Below are positions 1 to 4,837 of a stretch of 10,676 nucleotides of DNA, in pieces. The first letter of the stretch is position 1. Every line of letters begins with the position of its first letter. The stretch is from an uncultured Synergistales bacterium (GTDB lineage: Bacteria > Synergistota > Synergistia > Synergistales > Aminobacteriaceae): contig CAJODX010000025.1 of assembly GCA_905233295.1 (NCBI GenBank), positions 1-10,676 on the forward strand. The letters are read 5' to 3'. The notes below the pieces were generated by a model. It was not told the origin of the DNA, did not search any database, and saw nothing but the letters and a program-made list of their open reading frames with translations. A program made the translations under genes and the position numbers.

Positions 1-1266
1 TTCTTAAAAATTCGCCCTATTGTTTATCAACCCGAAAGTAAGGCTTATTACAAGTATGATAACAGCGGGTTCTATCGAGAGATAAGCGTGAACGACATCG
101 ATAAAGACATTATTAGTATTCTTGACGACATCGTACCTGATATGGTTAGTGGAAATCTCTTAAAAGAGATAGAACGTATATTACCTGCAAGGTGCATTTC
201 GACGAAAAAGTTAAAAGACGCTTCGAATTACATCAACGTTAAGAATGGCTTGCTGAATTTAGTAACATTCACGTTAAAAAAGCATACGAAGCGAATTTTT
301 ACAACGCGGCAACTGGCATGTGAATATAATCCTGACGCAAAAGCTCCTAACTGGATAAAGTTCACAAAGACCGTATTTTTAGGAGATATACAGCTCTGCC
401 GTCTGCTCCAAGAGGTTACGGGTTACGCAATTTCGCCAAAGACTGAGGCGCAAGCATTCTTCTTTCTTTATTCCGGAGGTTCATCAGGAAAATCAATTTA
501 CTGTAAAATACTTACGATGTTATTCGGCGGCGAAAAATTTGTTAGTAACGTTACATTAGGCGACCTCAATAGCAAATTCGCGAGACGGCAATTATTCGAT
601 GCAAGTTGTAATATAGCAACTGAAAATGAGGTTAAATCATTCAGCACCGAGACAATTAAGGCTCTGACTGGGCCTGATAGCTTGCAAATTGAGGGCAAAT
701 TTGAGAAAGCATTTTCGGCAGTAATTACGGCAAAGCAAATTTTTGCTCTTAACAATCTGCCGAAGCCCAAAGATATAACGTATGCTTTTTATCGAAGGCT
801 TGTGATTGTACCATTCTTAGCTCGTTTCGTTGACGAACCTAAAATGGAGAATGAATTTAAGAGAAATCCTGAAATACTAAAAATTTTAGAATCTGAACTT
901 GAAGGGACGCTTGCGTGGGCAATACGTGGCTTGAAAAGGCTAATTAAGAACGGTTATAAATTCACGCATTCAGACGAAGCCGAAAAGTTGCTTAATGAGT
1001 ATCGAAGAGACATAGACCCCGTGCTTGACTTCTACAAAGCGTCTATTAAAGCTGAGAGTAATTCTAAACTGTCTTATGAAGAGCTTTATGAGGCTTTTGA
1101 AAATTATCGAAAGAGCAATGGAATAAAAGCTACAAAAGAACGTCGTGAATTTATCAAAGAATTACGATACCATTTAGAGCAGGGAAATATTTATTCCGAG
1201 ATAAGGCACAGTAACAAGTTATATTTCCTGACTGGAATTGCTTTCAAAAAATCCTTTGATAGATGA
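1..1266 (+). CDS. Phage/plasmid primase (P4/D5-like) family SF3 helicase, C-terminal part; 5' end outside window
   Basis: The frame is open from the first base of the window, so the gene starts upstream and 421 residues of its C-terminal part are visible. I reject the GTG at 88 as a start, because the codons before it read like D5-type N-terminal sequence (YYKYDNSGFYREI). Numbering from the window edge, the Walker A motif of superfamily 3 helicases is GGSSGKS at 159-165. An acidic Walker B-like segment (ATENEV) follows about 45 residues later. The SF3 motif C/sensor is NNLPKPKD from N251, followed by FYRRL with R265 and R266 in the arginine-finger region. The end (LSYEELYEAF from L357) resembles the family's winged-helix C-terminus. 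Such proteins are hexameric helicases that open and unwind replication origins of P4-like satellites, phages and plasmids. Any primase domain would lie upstream, out of view. With the serine recombinase downstream it marks an integrated element. Confidence 0.9.
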   Translation, partial: FLKIRPIVYQPESKAYYKYDNSGFYREISVNDIDKDIISILDDIVPDMVSGNLLKEIERILPARCISTKKLKDASNYINVKNGLLNLVTFTLKKHTKRIFTTRQLACEYNPDAKAPNWIKFTKTVFLGDIQLCRLLQEVTGYAISPKTEAQAFFFLYSGGSSGKSIYCKILTMLFGGEKFVSNVTLGDLNSKFARRQLFDASCNIATENEVKSFSTETIKALTGPDSLQIEGKFEKAFSAVITAKQIFALNNLPKPKDITYAFYRRLVIVPFLARFVDEPKMENEFKRNPEILKILESELEGTLAWAIRGLKRLIKNGYKFTHSDEAEKLLNEYRRDIDPVLDFYKASIKAESNSKLSYEELYEAFENYRKSNGIKATKERREFIKELRYHLEQGNIYSEIRHSNKLYFLTGIAFKKSFDR

Positions 1267-1439
1267 TTGCGGAGAATGCAGTACTCAAGAGATTACATGA
1301 CGAAGATGATGGAGATAACAGAAATACAAAGATTTTAGGGTATTCCCTGCGTGGTCAGCCCAATGATGAAGAATTGATAATGCCGATGATAATTTTACTG
1401 AATACAATGTTAATGAATGGTTACCAGAGATTAAATTAA
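1263..1439 (+). CDS. Possible small ORF (58 aa) translationally coupled to the helicase
   Basis: The ATG overlaps the helicase TGA as ATGA (1263-1266), the usual arrangement for coupled translation, and 58 codons follow to TAA at 1437. The first two thirds are acidic and protein-like (KRLHDEDDGDNRN, then GYSLRGQPNDEELI). The last third is methionine-rich (MPMIILLNTMLMNG) and less convincing. Another frame over 1370-1495 reads more like protein (FTEYNVNEWLPEIKLKFRG), so the ORF may be the 5' half of a frameshifted gene. I do not recognise a family. It may equally be non-coding. Confidence 0.3.
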   Translation: MIAENAVLKRLHDEDDGDNRNTKILGYSLRGQPNDEELIMPMIILLNTMLMNGYQRLN

Positions 1440-1495
1440 AGTTTAGGGGCATAGTAAGTGAGACGGGCTTTAATGCTCGCCTTGCTTATCCCTAA
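1370..1495 (+). pseudogene. Possible frameshifted C-terminal remnant of a small gene
   Basis: After a TGA at 1367-1369 this frame is open to TAA at 1493-1495. It encodes about 41 residues of balanced composition (DNFTEYNVNEWLPEIKLKF, then ETGFNARLAYP) but has no plausible start codon or ribosome binding site. It could continue the ORF that starts at 1263 if one frame change occurred near 1370-1385. I cannot tell a real indel from chance. No family is recognised. Confidence 0.25.
1443..1495 (+). other. Imperfect three-step stem-loop upstream of the recombinase
   Basis: Three nested helices can form: TTAGGG (1443-1448) with CCCTAA (1490-1495), GTAAG (1454-1458) with CTTGC (1481-1485, one G-U), and CGGGC (1464-1468) with GCTCG (1475-1479, one G-U). 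They close on a 6-base loop, with short internal loops between. No T-tract follows, so it is not a standard intrinsic terminator. It may be a regulatory leader for the recombinase or a chance fold. Confidence 0.3.
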
Positions 1496-1547
1496 CGAAT
1501 AAAATTCAGTGTCAGACAAATATTATTAATTAAATACTTAACACAAC

Positions 1548-1552
1548 GGAGG
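1548..1552 (+). promoter_or_regulatory. Ribosome binding site of the serine recombinase
   Basis: GGAGG lies 12 bases before the ATG at 1565. The spacing is slightly long, but this is the only Shine-Dalgarno match near the start and it supports that ATG. The AT-rich stretch before it (about 1517-1540) could hold a promoter, but I see no convincing -35/-10 pair. Confidence 0.6.
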
Positions 1553-1564
1553 CTATCAATTATC

Positions 1565-3199
1565 ATGACTAATATAAATTCGCTTTATAAAGAAGACACG
1601 AGAGCAGTAATTTACACACGTTTTTCAAGCCACAATCAGAGAGAAGAGTCGAATGAAGCTCAAATTAGGGCTTGTACAGAGTTCGCAACAATTAAAGGAC
1701 TTCATATAGTAGATATTTATTCAGACAGTGCAAAATCCGGCACAAATGCCGATAGAGAAGCATTCCAGAGAATGATTAAAGACAGCGAAGAACACAAATT
1801 CAAATACTTACTTGTTCACAAACTCGATAGATTTGCAAGAGACAAATACGACTCAGTTGTTTATAAACGCAAATTGAAGATGAACGGCGTAACCCTCATT
1901 TCAGTATCAGAAAACCTTGACGGCTCGCCTGAAAGTCTGATATTAGAAGGATTGCTTGAAAGCATGGCACAATATTACAGCGTAAATTTAGCACGTGAAG
2001 TTATGAAGGGCATGAAAGAAAGTGCTTATGATTGTAAACATTTAGGCGGTATTCCTCCTCTCGGCTATGACGTTGACCCTGAAACACACAAATACGTCAT
2101 CAATGAGAACGAGGCAAAAATCGTAAAAATAATTTTCGAGAAATACGCTCATGATGTAGGCTATAATCAAATTTTAAGCTACTTAAACGGCATGGGGTAT
2201 CGTACCAAACGAGGAAAATTATTCGGCAAAAACAGCCTTTATTCGATACTTCAGAATGAAAAGTACGCTGGCAAGTACATTTTCAATAAGAAGCTCGAAA
2301 AAAGCGTTTCAGGAAAGAGAAATCCAACGTTAAAGCCTAAAGATGAATGGATTGTAATTGATGGTGGAGTTCCTGCGATTATCGACCAGCAAACTTTTGA
2401 CATCGTGCAATTCAAAATGAAGAATAATCGTGATAAAGCAGGAATGTACAAGGCAAGAGAGATTTATTTATTGTCGGGTTTAATTATCTGCGGTGAGTGC
2501 GGTGAAGGAATGTACGGCAACACAAGAATTTGCGGACGAAATAAAAGCCGTTATTCTTCATATCGCTGTTATGGCGGTGCTAATAAGCGAGGCTGTAAAA
2601 ATAAAGAAATCAGGCGTGAATACGTTGATAACTACGTACTTGATGAACTTTATGAAAAACTGTTCTCGAACTATTCAATCCAAAAACTAACGGCAATGCT
2701 TAACGAGTACAACAACAAAATAGCTTCTGAAGCTGACGGCGAATTAAAGCGAATTGAAAAGGCTCTTGAAGAAAATCAGCGCAAAATTTCAAATATTTTC
2801 AGCTTTATAATGGATAAAGGACTTTCAGCCGATATTGCACAGGCGGATTTGATGAGGCTTGACGAGGAAAAGAAATTATTAGAACGTCAACGCAAAGAAA
2901 TTGAGGACAAAAATACCTCAAACGCAATTTCTGAAGCAATCGTTAAAGAGCTTATCGAACGTTCAAGCGAATTTATCAAGACAAGGAAATTATCGGAATG
3001 TCGGAATTTTATTACATCATACATTGACAAGGTTACTGTCTATGAAAATAAAGTCGAAGTGATTTTCAGGTTCAAGACGTTTAACAGTGATACTGGAGAA
3101 TTTGAGGCGATGAAAAGCGAAGCAACTCGAAAAAGCCTGATTAAAAAATATAAACTGCCTCGAAAGGGCTTTCACGGGGCCGAAAAAGGGCAGGATTAG
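1565..3199 (+). CDS. Large serine recombinase (site-specific integrase)
   Basis: This 544-residue protein has the full large serine recombinase layout. The catalytic resolvase domain (about 13-160) carries YTRFSS, with S21 the predicted nucleophile by analogy to Ser10 of gamma-delta resolvase and R19 the matching active-site arginine. HKLDRFARD supplies the other conserved arginines. The following recombinase domain (about 165-300) includes LGGIPPLGYDVD. A zinc ribbon has C309, C312, C335 and C344 as likely ligands, with C323 an extra cysteine. A charged coiled coil (about 375-460) is typical of the motif that controls synapsis and directionality. Such enzymes cut attP and attB, form a phosphoserine link and rotate strands to integrate or, with a directionality factor, excise. 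The gene looks intact and probably serves the element that also carries the upstream helicase. Element integrases usually lie beside one attachment site, which points to the gap on its 3' side. A transposon-type role cannot be excluded. Confidence 0.95.
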   Translation: MTNINSLYKEDTRAVIYTRFSSHNQREESNEAQIRACTEFATIKGLHIVDIYSDSAKSGTNADREAFQRMIKDSEEHKFKYLLVHKLDRFARDKYDSVVYKRKLKMNGVTLISVSENLDGSPESLILEGLLESMAQYYSVNLAREVMKGMKESAYDCKHLGGIPPLGYDVDPETHKYVINENEAKIVKIIFEKYAHDVGYNQILSYLNGMGYRTKRGKLFGKNSLYSILQNEKYAGKYIFNKKLEKSVSGKRNPTLKPKDEWIVIDGGVPAIIDQQTFDIVQFKMKNNRDKAGMYKAREIYLLSGLIICGECGEGMYGNTRICGRNKSRYSSYRCYGGANKRGCKNKEIRREYVDNYVLDELYEKLFSNYSIQKLTAMLNEYNNKIASEADGELKRIEKALEENQRKISNIFSFIMDKGLSADIAQADLMRLDEEKKLLERQRKEIEDKNTSNAISEAIVKELIERSSEFIKTRKLSECRNFITSYIDKVTVYENKVEVIFRFKTFNSDTGEFEAMKSEATRKSLIKKYKLPRKGFHGAEKGQD

Positions 3200-3276
3200 G
3201 GCTGAAAAATTCACGTAAAAAACGCTCCTAACCTTGACTTACTGCCTGAACGTTATTTTAGGGCCGAAGGGCTGAA
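3177..3276 (+). repeat. Forward GGGC(C/T)GAA repeat units
   Basis: Four copies of the 8-mer run in this orientation: GGGCCGAA at 3177-3184 (inside the recombinase 3' end), GGGCTGAA at 3199-3206 (starting at the last base of its stop codon), and an adjacent pair at 3261-3268 and 3269-3276. Reverse-orientation copies follow beyond the terminator. They may be protein-binding iterons of the element (replication initiator, recombinase or directionality factor). Function is inferred. Confidence 0.55.
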
Positions 3277-3288
3277 AAGTAATAATTG

Positions 3289-3304
3289 TTTTATAATTAT
3301 AAAA
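3289..3304. repeat. Perfect 16-bp AT-only palindrome
   Basis: TTTTATAATTATAAAA equals its own reverse complement. It sits in a run of almost pure A/T (about 3280-3310) between oppositely oriented GGGC(C/T)GAA units. The composition would suit easy duplex melting, as in a replication origin. It could also simply be the AT-rich flank of the terminator. Confidence 0.6.
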
Positions 3305-3306
3305 TT

Positions 3307-3343
3307 AAAAGAGTGTCTTGAAAAATTCGGGACGCTCTTTTTT
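3307..3343 (+). terminator. Rho-independent terminator of the recombinase transcript
   Basis: A 13-bp stem pairs 3310-3322 with 3326-3338 (three G-U pairs) around an AAA loop. A T-tract to 3343 follows and matching A residues precede it. It lies about 110 bases after the recombinase stop. The A-rich 5' flank could also allow termination from the opposite strand. Confidence 0.85.
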
Positions 3344-3374
3344 ATTATCGCTATATAAAAAACAATTCAAAAAT

Positions 3375-3487
3375 TTCGGCCCTTCAGCCCTCTTTATTGA
3401 AAATATACAGTGTTTGTCAGCATTCATGATAAATTTTAATAAAAATTTCAGCCCTATTTGCGCCCTATTCCAGTCCTGATTAAGCCC
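3375..3487 (-). repeat. Reverse-orientation GGGC(C/T)GAA units
   Basis: On the plus strand these read TTCGGCCC (3375-3382), TTCAGCCC (3383-3390) and TTCAGCCC (3447-3454). Looser forms TTGCGCCC (3458-3465) and TTAAGCCC (3480-3487) merge into the 11-bp-phased array. They mirror the forward copies across the terminator. Confidence 0.5.
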
Positions 3488-3494
3488 TGAATTA
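3451..3494 (+). repeat. Four short repeats at exact 11-bp spacing
   Basis: Related units begin at 3451 (GCCCTATTTGC), 3462 (GCCCTATTCCA), 3473 (GTCCTGATTAA) and 3484 (GCCCTGAATTA). The constant 11-bp step is close to one helical turn, so a protein bound to each unit would sit on the same DNA face. This resembles compact iterons or an operator array. A GCCCTATT also occurs at the left edge of the window (13-20), inside the helicase gene. Confidence 0.5.
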
Positions 3495-3554
3495 AAATTT
3501 TGTGATTTCTATTTGCTTCAGTACTGCACCGTAAACAGAACTCACAATAATTAA

Positions 3555-3585
3555 AGCGTCTCCCGATAATTTTTCGAGAAACGCT
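3555..3585 (-). terminator. Probable terminator of ssrA (possibly bidirectional)
   Basis: The hairpin has a 12-position stem (3555-3566 with 3574-3585, two mismatches) and a 7-base loop. Read on the minus strand it is followed by a U-rich tail (comp. of 3545-3554), placing it about 57 bases beyond the tmRNA 3' end. Read on the plus strand it is followed by CTATTTTTCC. It closely resembles the recombinase terminator in opposite orientation. Confidence 0.6.
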
Positions 3586-3641
3586 CTATTTTTCCTGATT
3601 TATGTTTATAACTCGCTTAAAATTTAAGTCGAGAGTTCTTC

Positions 3642-3997
3642 TGGTGGAGGCGGAGAGATTTGAACTCTCGTCCGACGCGGACCAATCGTGATGGCACTAC
3701 AGGCTTAGTTCTGCAAAATTGTCGTTCGGGTCAGGCACAGAACATCCTTCTCCGTTCCAAGATTTTAAATATCTATCACCCTGCTAAAATCATCACAAGG
3801 CGGGGAGCTGCTTTTCATGACACCTCCGGCGAACCAGCAGCATTGTCCGTCCTTTGGCGTAGCCGGCTAAATTAAGCCGCTAATGCGAAATTATCTTCGA
3901 CTTTTATTTTTTTGTCCGATAGTTTTACGGGTTGTTACAGACTTCCCCCGACCTGCTCCTTCAGACCCTTCTCGCGCCGTCGAAACCTGTCGCCCCC
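3642..3997 (-). ncRNA. ssrA: tmRNA (transfer-messenger RNA)
   Basis: This RNA rescues ribosomes stalled on broken mRNAs: alanyl-tmRNA with SmpB enters the empty A site, then translation switches to its internal tag frame. The 5' end GGGGGCG (3997-3991) pairs with CGCCTCC before the encoded ACCA end (CCA at 3644-3642), giving a 7-bp acceptor stem. Its third pair is G-U, the alanyl-tRNA synthetase identity element. A T-arm with 5-bp stem GAGAG/CTCTC and loop TTCAAAT, and the conserved GGTTTCGACGG near the 5' end, complete the tRNA-like domain. The pseudoknot-region helix GUUCUG (3743-3738) with CAGAAC (3713-3708) is also visible. At 356 bases it has normal length. It follows smpB by 7 bases; the mature 5' end would come from RNase P processing or a start site very near it. 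Confidence 0.97.
3872..3916 (-). other. tmRNA proteolysis-tag reading frame
   Basis: Read on the minus strand, the frame gives DKKIKVEDNFALAA then TAA, probably preceded on the nascent chain by the untemplated alanine carried by tmRNA. The ALAA end is the classic ClpXP-type degradation signal. I chose GAC (3916-3914) as resume codon because resume codons are usually GNN and the bases before it resemble the resume-site context. TCG (3919-3917) is the alternative and would add one serine. Confidence 0.8.
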
Positions 3998-4004
3998 AAA
4001 AATT

Positions 4005-4487
4005 TTAATCATATGCCCCGTTACTGCGAACAGCCCGGGCAATATTTCTTTTGGCATCGCGGTCTGCTATCATATCGCGTTTGTCGTGAGCCGTTCTGCC
4101 CTTTGCAAGACCTAACTCGACTTTTGCACGTCTGCCGTCCTTGATATACACACTCAAAGGCACAAGAGTCAAACCTTTTTCACGGATTTTATTTTTCAAA
4201 CGTATCAACTCGTGTTTGTGCATTAAAAGCTTTCTGTCGCGTTCAGGCTCATGGTTATAATACGTGCCTTTATCATACGGCGATATATGAACGCCAAAAA
4301 GCCATAACTCTCCGTTTTCAATCGAAGCATAAGAATCTTTCAAGTTAAGATTCCCTGCTCTGACACTTTTGATTTCCGTGCCCGTCAAAACTATTCCGCA
4401 CTCGAATGCATCCAAAACAAAATAATCGTGCCTTGCCTTGCGATTCAGAGCTACCGTTTTGTTGTTGCTGTTATTAGACTTCGACAT
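4005..4487 (-). CDS. smpB: SsrA-binding protein SmpB
   Basis: SmpB binds the tRNA-like domain of tmRNA, stands in for the missing anticodon arm and delivers alanyl-tmRNA with EF-Tu to stalled ribosomes in the cytoplasm. The 160-residue product has typical family length and signatures: NRKARHDYF near the start, GIVLTGTEIKSVRAG, KDSYASIENGELWL and HEPERDRKLLMHK. The basic tail (KGRTAHDKRDMI onward) is the one that inserts into the mRNA channel. I start it at the ATG at 4487. A TTG at 4523 would add 12 unconserved residues encoded by an A/T homopolymer stretch. There is no clear Shine-Dalgarno before 4487. A TTGCAA (4523-4518), 17-bp spacer and TAAATT (4500-4495) could give a nearly leaderless transcript, which is tentative. 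The stop codon is 7 bases before tmRNA. Confidence 0.97.
   Translation of the reverse strand: MSKSNNSNNKTVALNRKARHDYFVLDAFECGIVLTGTEIKSVRAGNLNLKDSYASIENGELWLFGVHISPYDKGTYYNHEPERDRKLLMHKHELIRLKNKIREKGLTLVPLSVYIKDGRRAKVELGLAKGRTAHDKRDMIADRDAKRNIARAVRSNGAYD
4008..4013 (-). promoter_or_regulatory. Weak candidate -10 element for ssrA within the smpB 3' end
   Basis: TATGAT (4013-4008) lies 10 bases upstream of the mature tmRNA 5' end and overlaps the last smpB codons. No matching -35 box is present at 16-18 bp spacing. tmRNA may therefore depend mainly on read-through from smpB plus processing. Confidence 0.25.
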
Positions 4488-4648
4488 GGCGGAAAATTTA
4501 CCATAAAAAAAATTTTTTTGCAAGAAGTTTCGGGAAACTTTTCATATGAATACATTCTGGAGATGAATCTCTAAAGAAAAAAATCGTAACGTTATCGAAA
4601 AATTTTTCTTCGTGAAATTTTATGAATGCTAAAAAATTTTTATATTTT

Positions 4649-4672
4649 TGTAGTGGCAAATGTAGTGGCAAA
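4649..4672. repeat. Perfect tandem 12-bp direct repeat
   Basis: TGTAGTGGCAAA occurs twice back to back (4649-4660 and 4661-4672), GC-richer than its AT-rich surroundings. It could be a regulator binding site for the divergent promoters or a relic of integrase arm-type sites near ssrA. Function is unknown. Confidence 0.7.
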
Positions 4673-4800
4673 ATTCTGTTTTTACTCGAAAAATTCTGCA
4701 ATTCTGACTATGCCTTTTCAAACATTTTTCTCTCCATGTGCGTTATTATACACGAACATCGTTTTTTCGGAAAACTTCCTGATTTTCTTTTTTGCTTAAG

Positions 4801-4809
4801 TGCTATACT
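4801..4809 (+). promoter_or_regulatory. Extended -10 promoter of the AsmA-like operon
   Basis: TGCTATACT contains a TG-n extension and TATACT (4804-4809), matching the consensus -10 at 5 of 6 positions. No good -35 is seen at 17 bp, which the extended -10 could offset. Transcription would start near 4816, just upstream of AAGGAG (4821-4826). Confidence 0.55.
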
Positions 4810-4837
4810 TGCAAGAAAATAAGGAGTGTGAATATTT

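Larger units (their letters stand above)
3260..3391. repeat. Long inverted repeat enclosing an AT palindrome and a terminator
   Basis: The arms are 3260-3277 and 3374-3391. The central 16 positions, GGGCCGAAGGGCTGAA (3261-3276) against 3375-3390, pair at 15 of 16 (14 Watson-Crick, one G-U, one mismatch). The 96-base interior contains the perfect 16-bp palindrome at 3289-3304 and the terminator hairpin. The two 8-bp units appear in swapped order on the two arms. In DNA this could extrude or bind a dimeric protein; in RNA it would form an outer stem around the terminator. Confidence 0.65.
3200..3641. other. Gene-free, structure-rich region between the recombinase and tmRNA
   Basis: I find no convincing gene in these 442 bases. 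They hold opposed GGGC(C/T)GAA units, an AT palindrome, two related hairpin terminators, an 11-bp-phased repeat array, an 8-bp palindrome CAGTACTG (3519-3526) and a near-palindrome CTTAAAATTTAAG (3616-3628). The boundary between mobile element and host chromosome probably lies here or at the ssrA 3' end. It cannot be fixed without the other end of the element. Confidence 0.6.
4488..4837. other. AT-rich divergent intergenic region between smpB and the AsmA-like gene
   Basis: I find no gene in these 350 bases. They hold the start signals of both flanking genes, a 12-bp tandem repeat, small palindromes (TAACGTTA at 4587-4594) and a 6-bp hairpin AAGTTT-CGGG-AAACTT (4525-4540 area). The hairpin lies upstream of smpB and is followed on the minus strand, after a gap, by runs of A and T. 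It is too short and too far from the T-run to call a terminator. Confidence 0.6.

Noticed and set aside
88..1266. GTG at 88 as the start of the helicase gene
   Set aside because: The frame is open back to base 1 and the upstream codons read as part of the same protein family, so the gene is partial at the window edge.
2493..2690. 65-codon plus-strand ORF inside the recombinase
   Set aside because: It overlaps the zinc-ribbon region in another frame and has no ribosome binding site.
3177..3494. Repeat cluster as a CRISPR array
   Set aside because: The units are 8-11 bp, in both orientations and without uniform spacers of CRISPR size.
3200..3641. A duplicated ssrA 3' end marking an attachment repeat inside the window
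   Set aside because: I searched by eye for a second copy of the GGTGGAGGCGGA / T-arm sequence and found none; the other junction must lie outside the window if it exists.
3660..4144. Plus-strand ORFs across the tmRNA and smpB 3' end
   Set aside because: They run antisense to a clear tmRNA and to smpB and show no protein-like features.
4488..4523. TTG at 4523 as the smpB start
   Set aside because: It adds 12 residues encoded by an A/T homopolymer stretch with no family similarity; the ATG at 4487 gives normal SmpB length.
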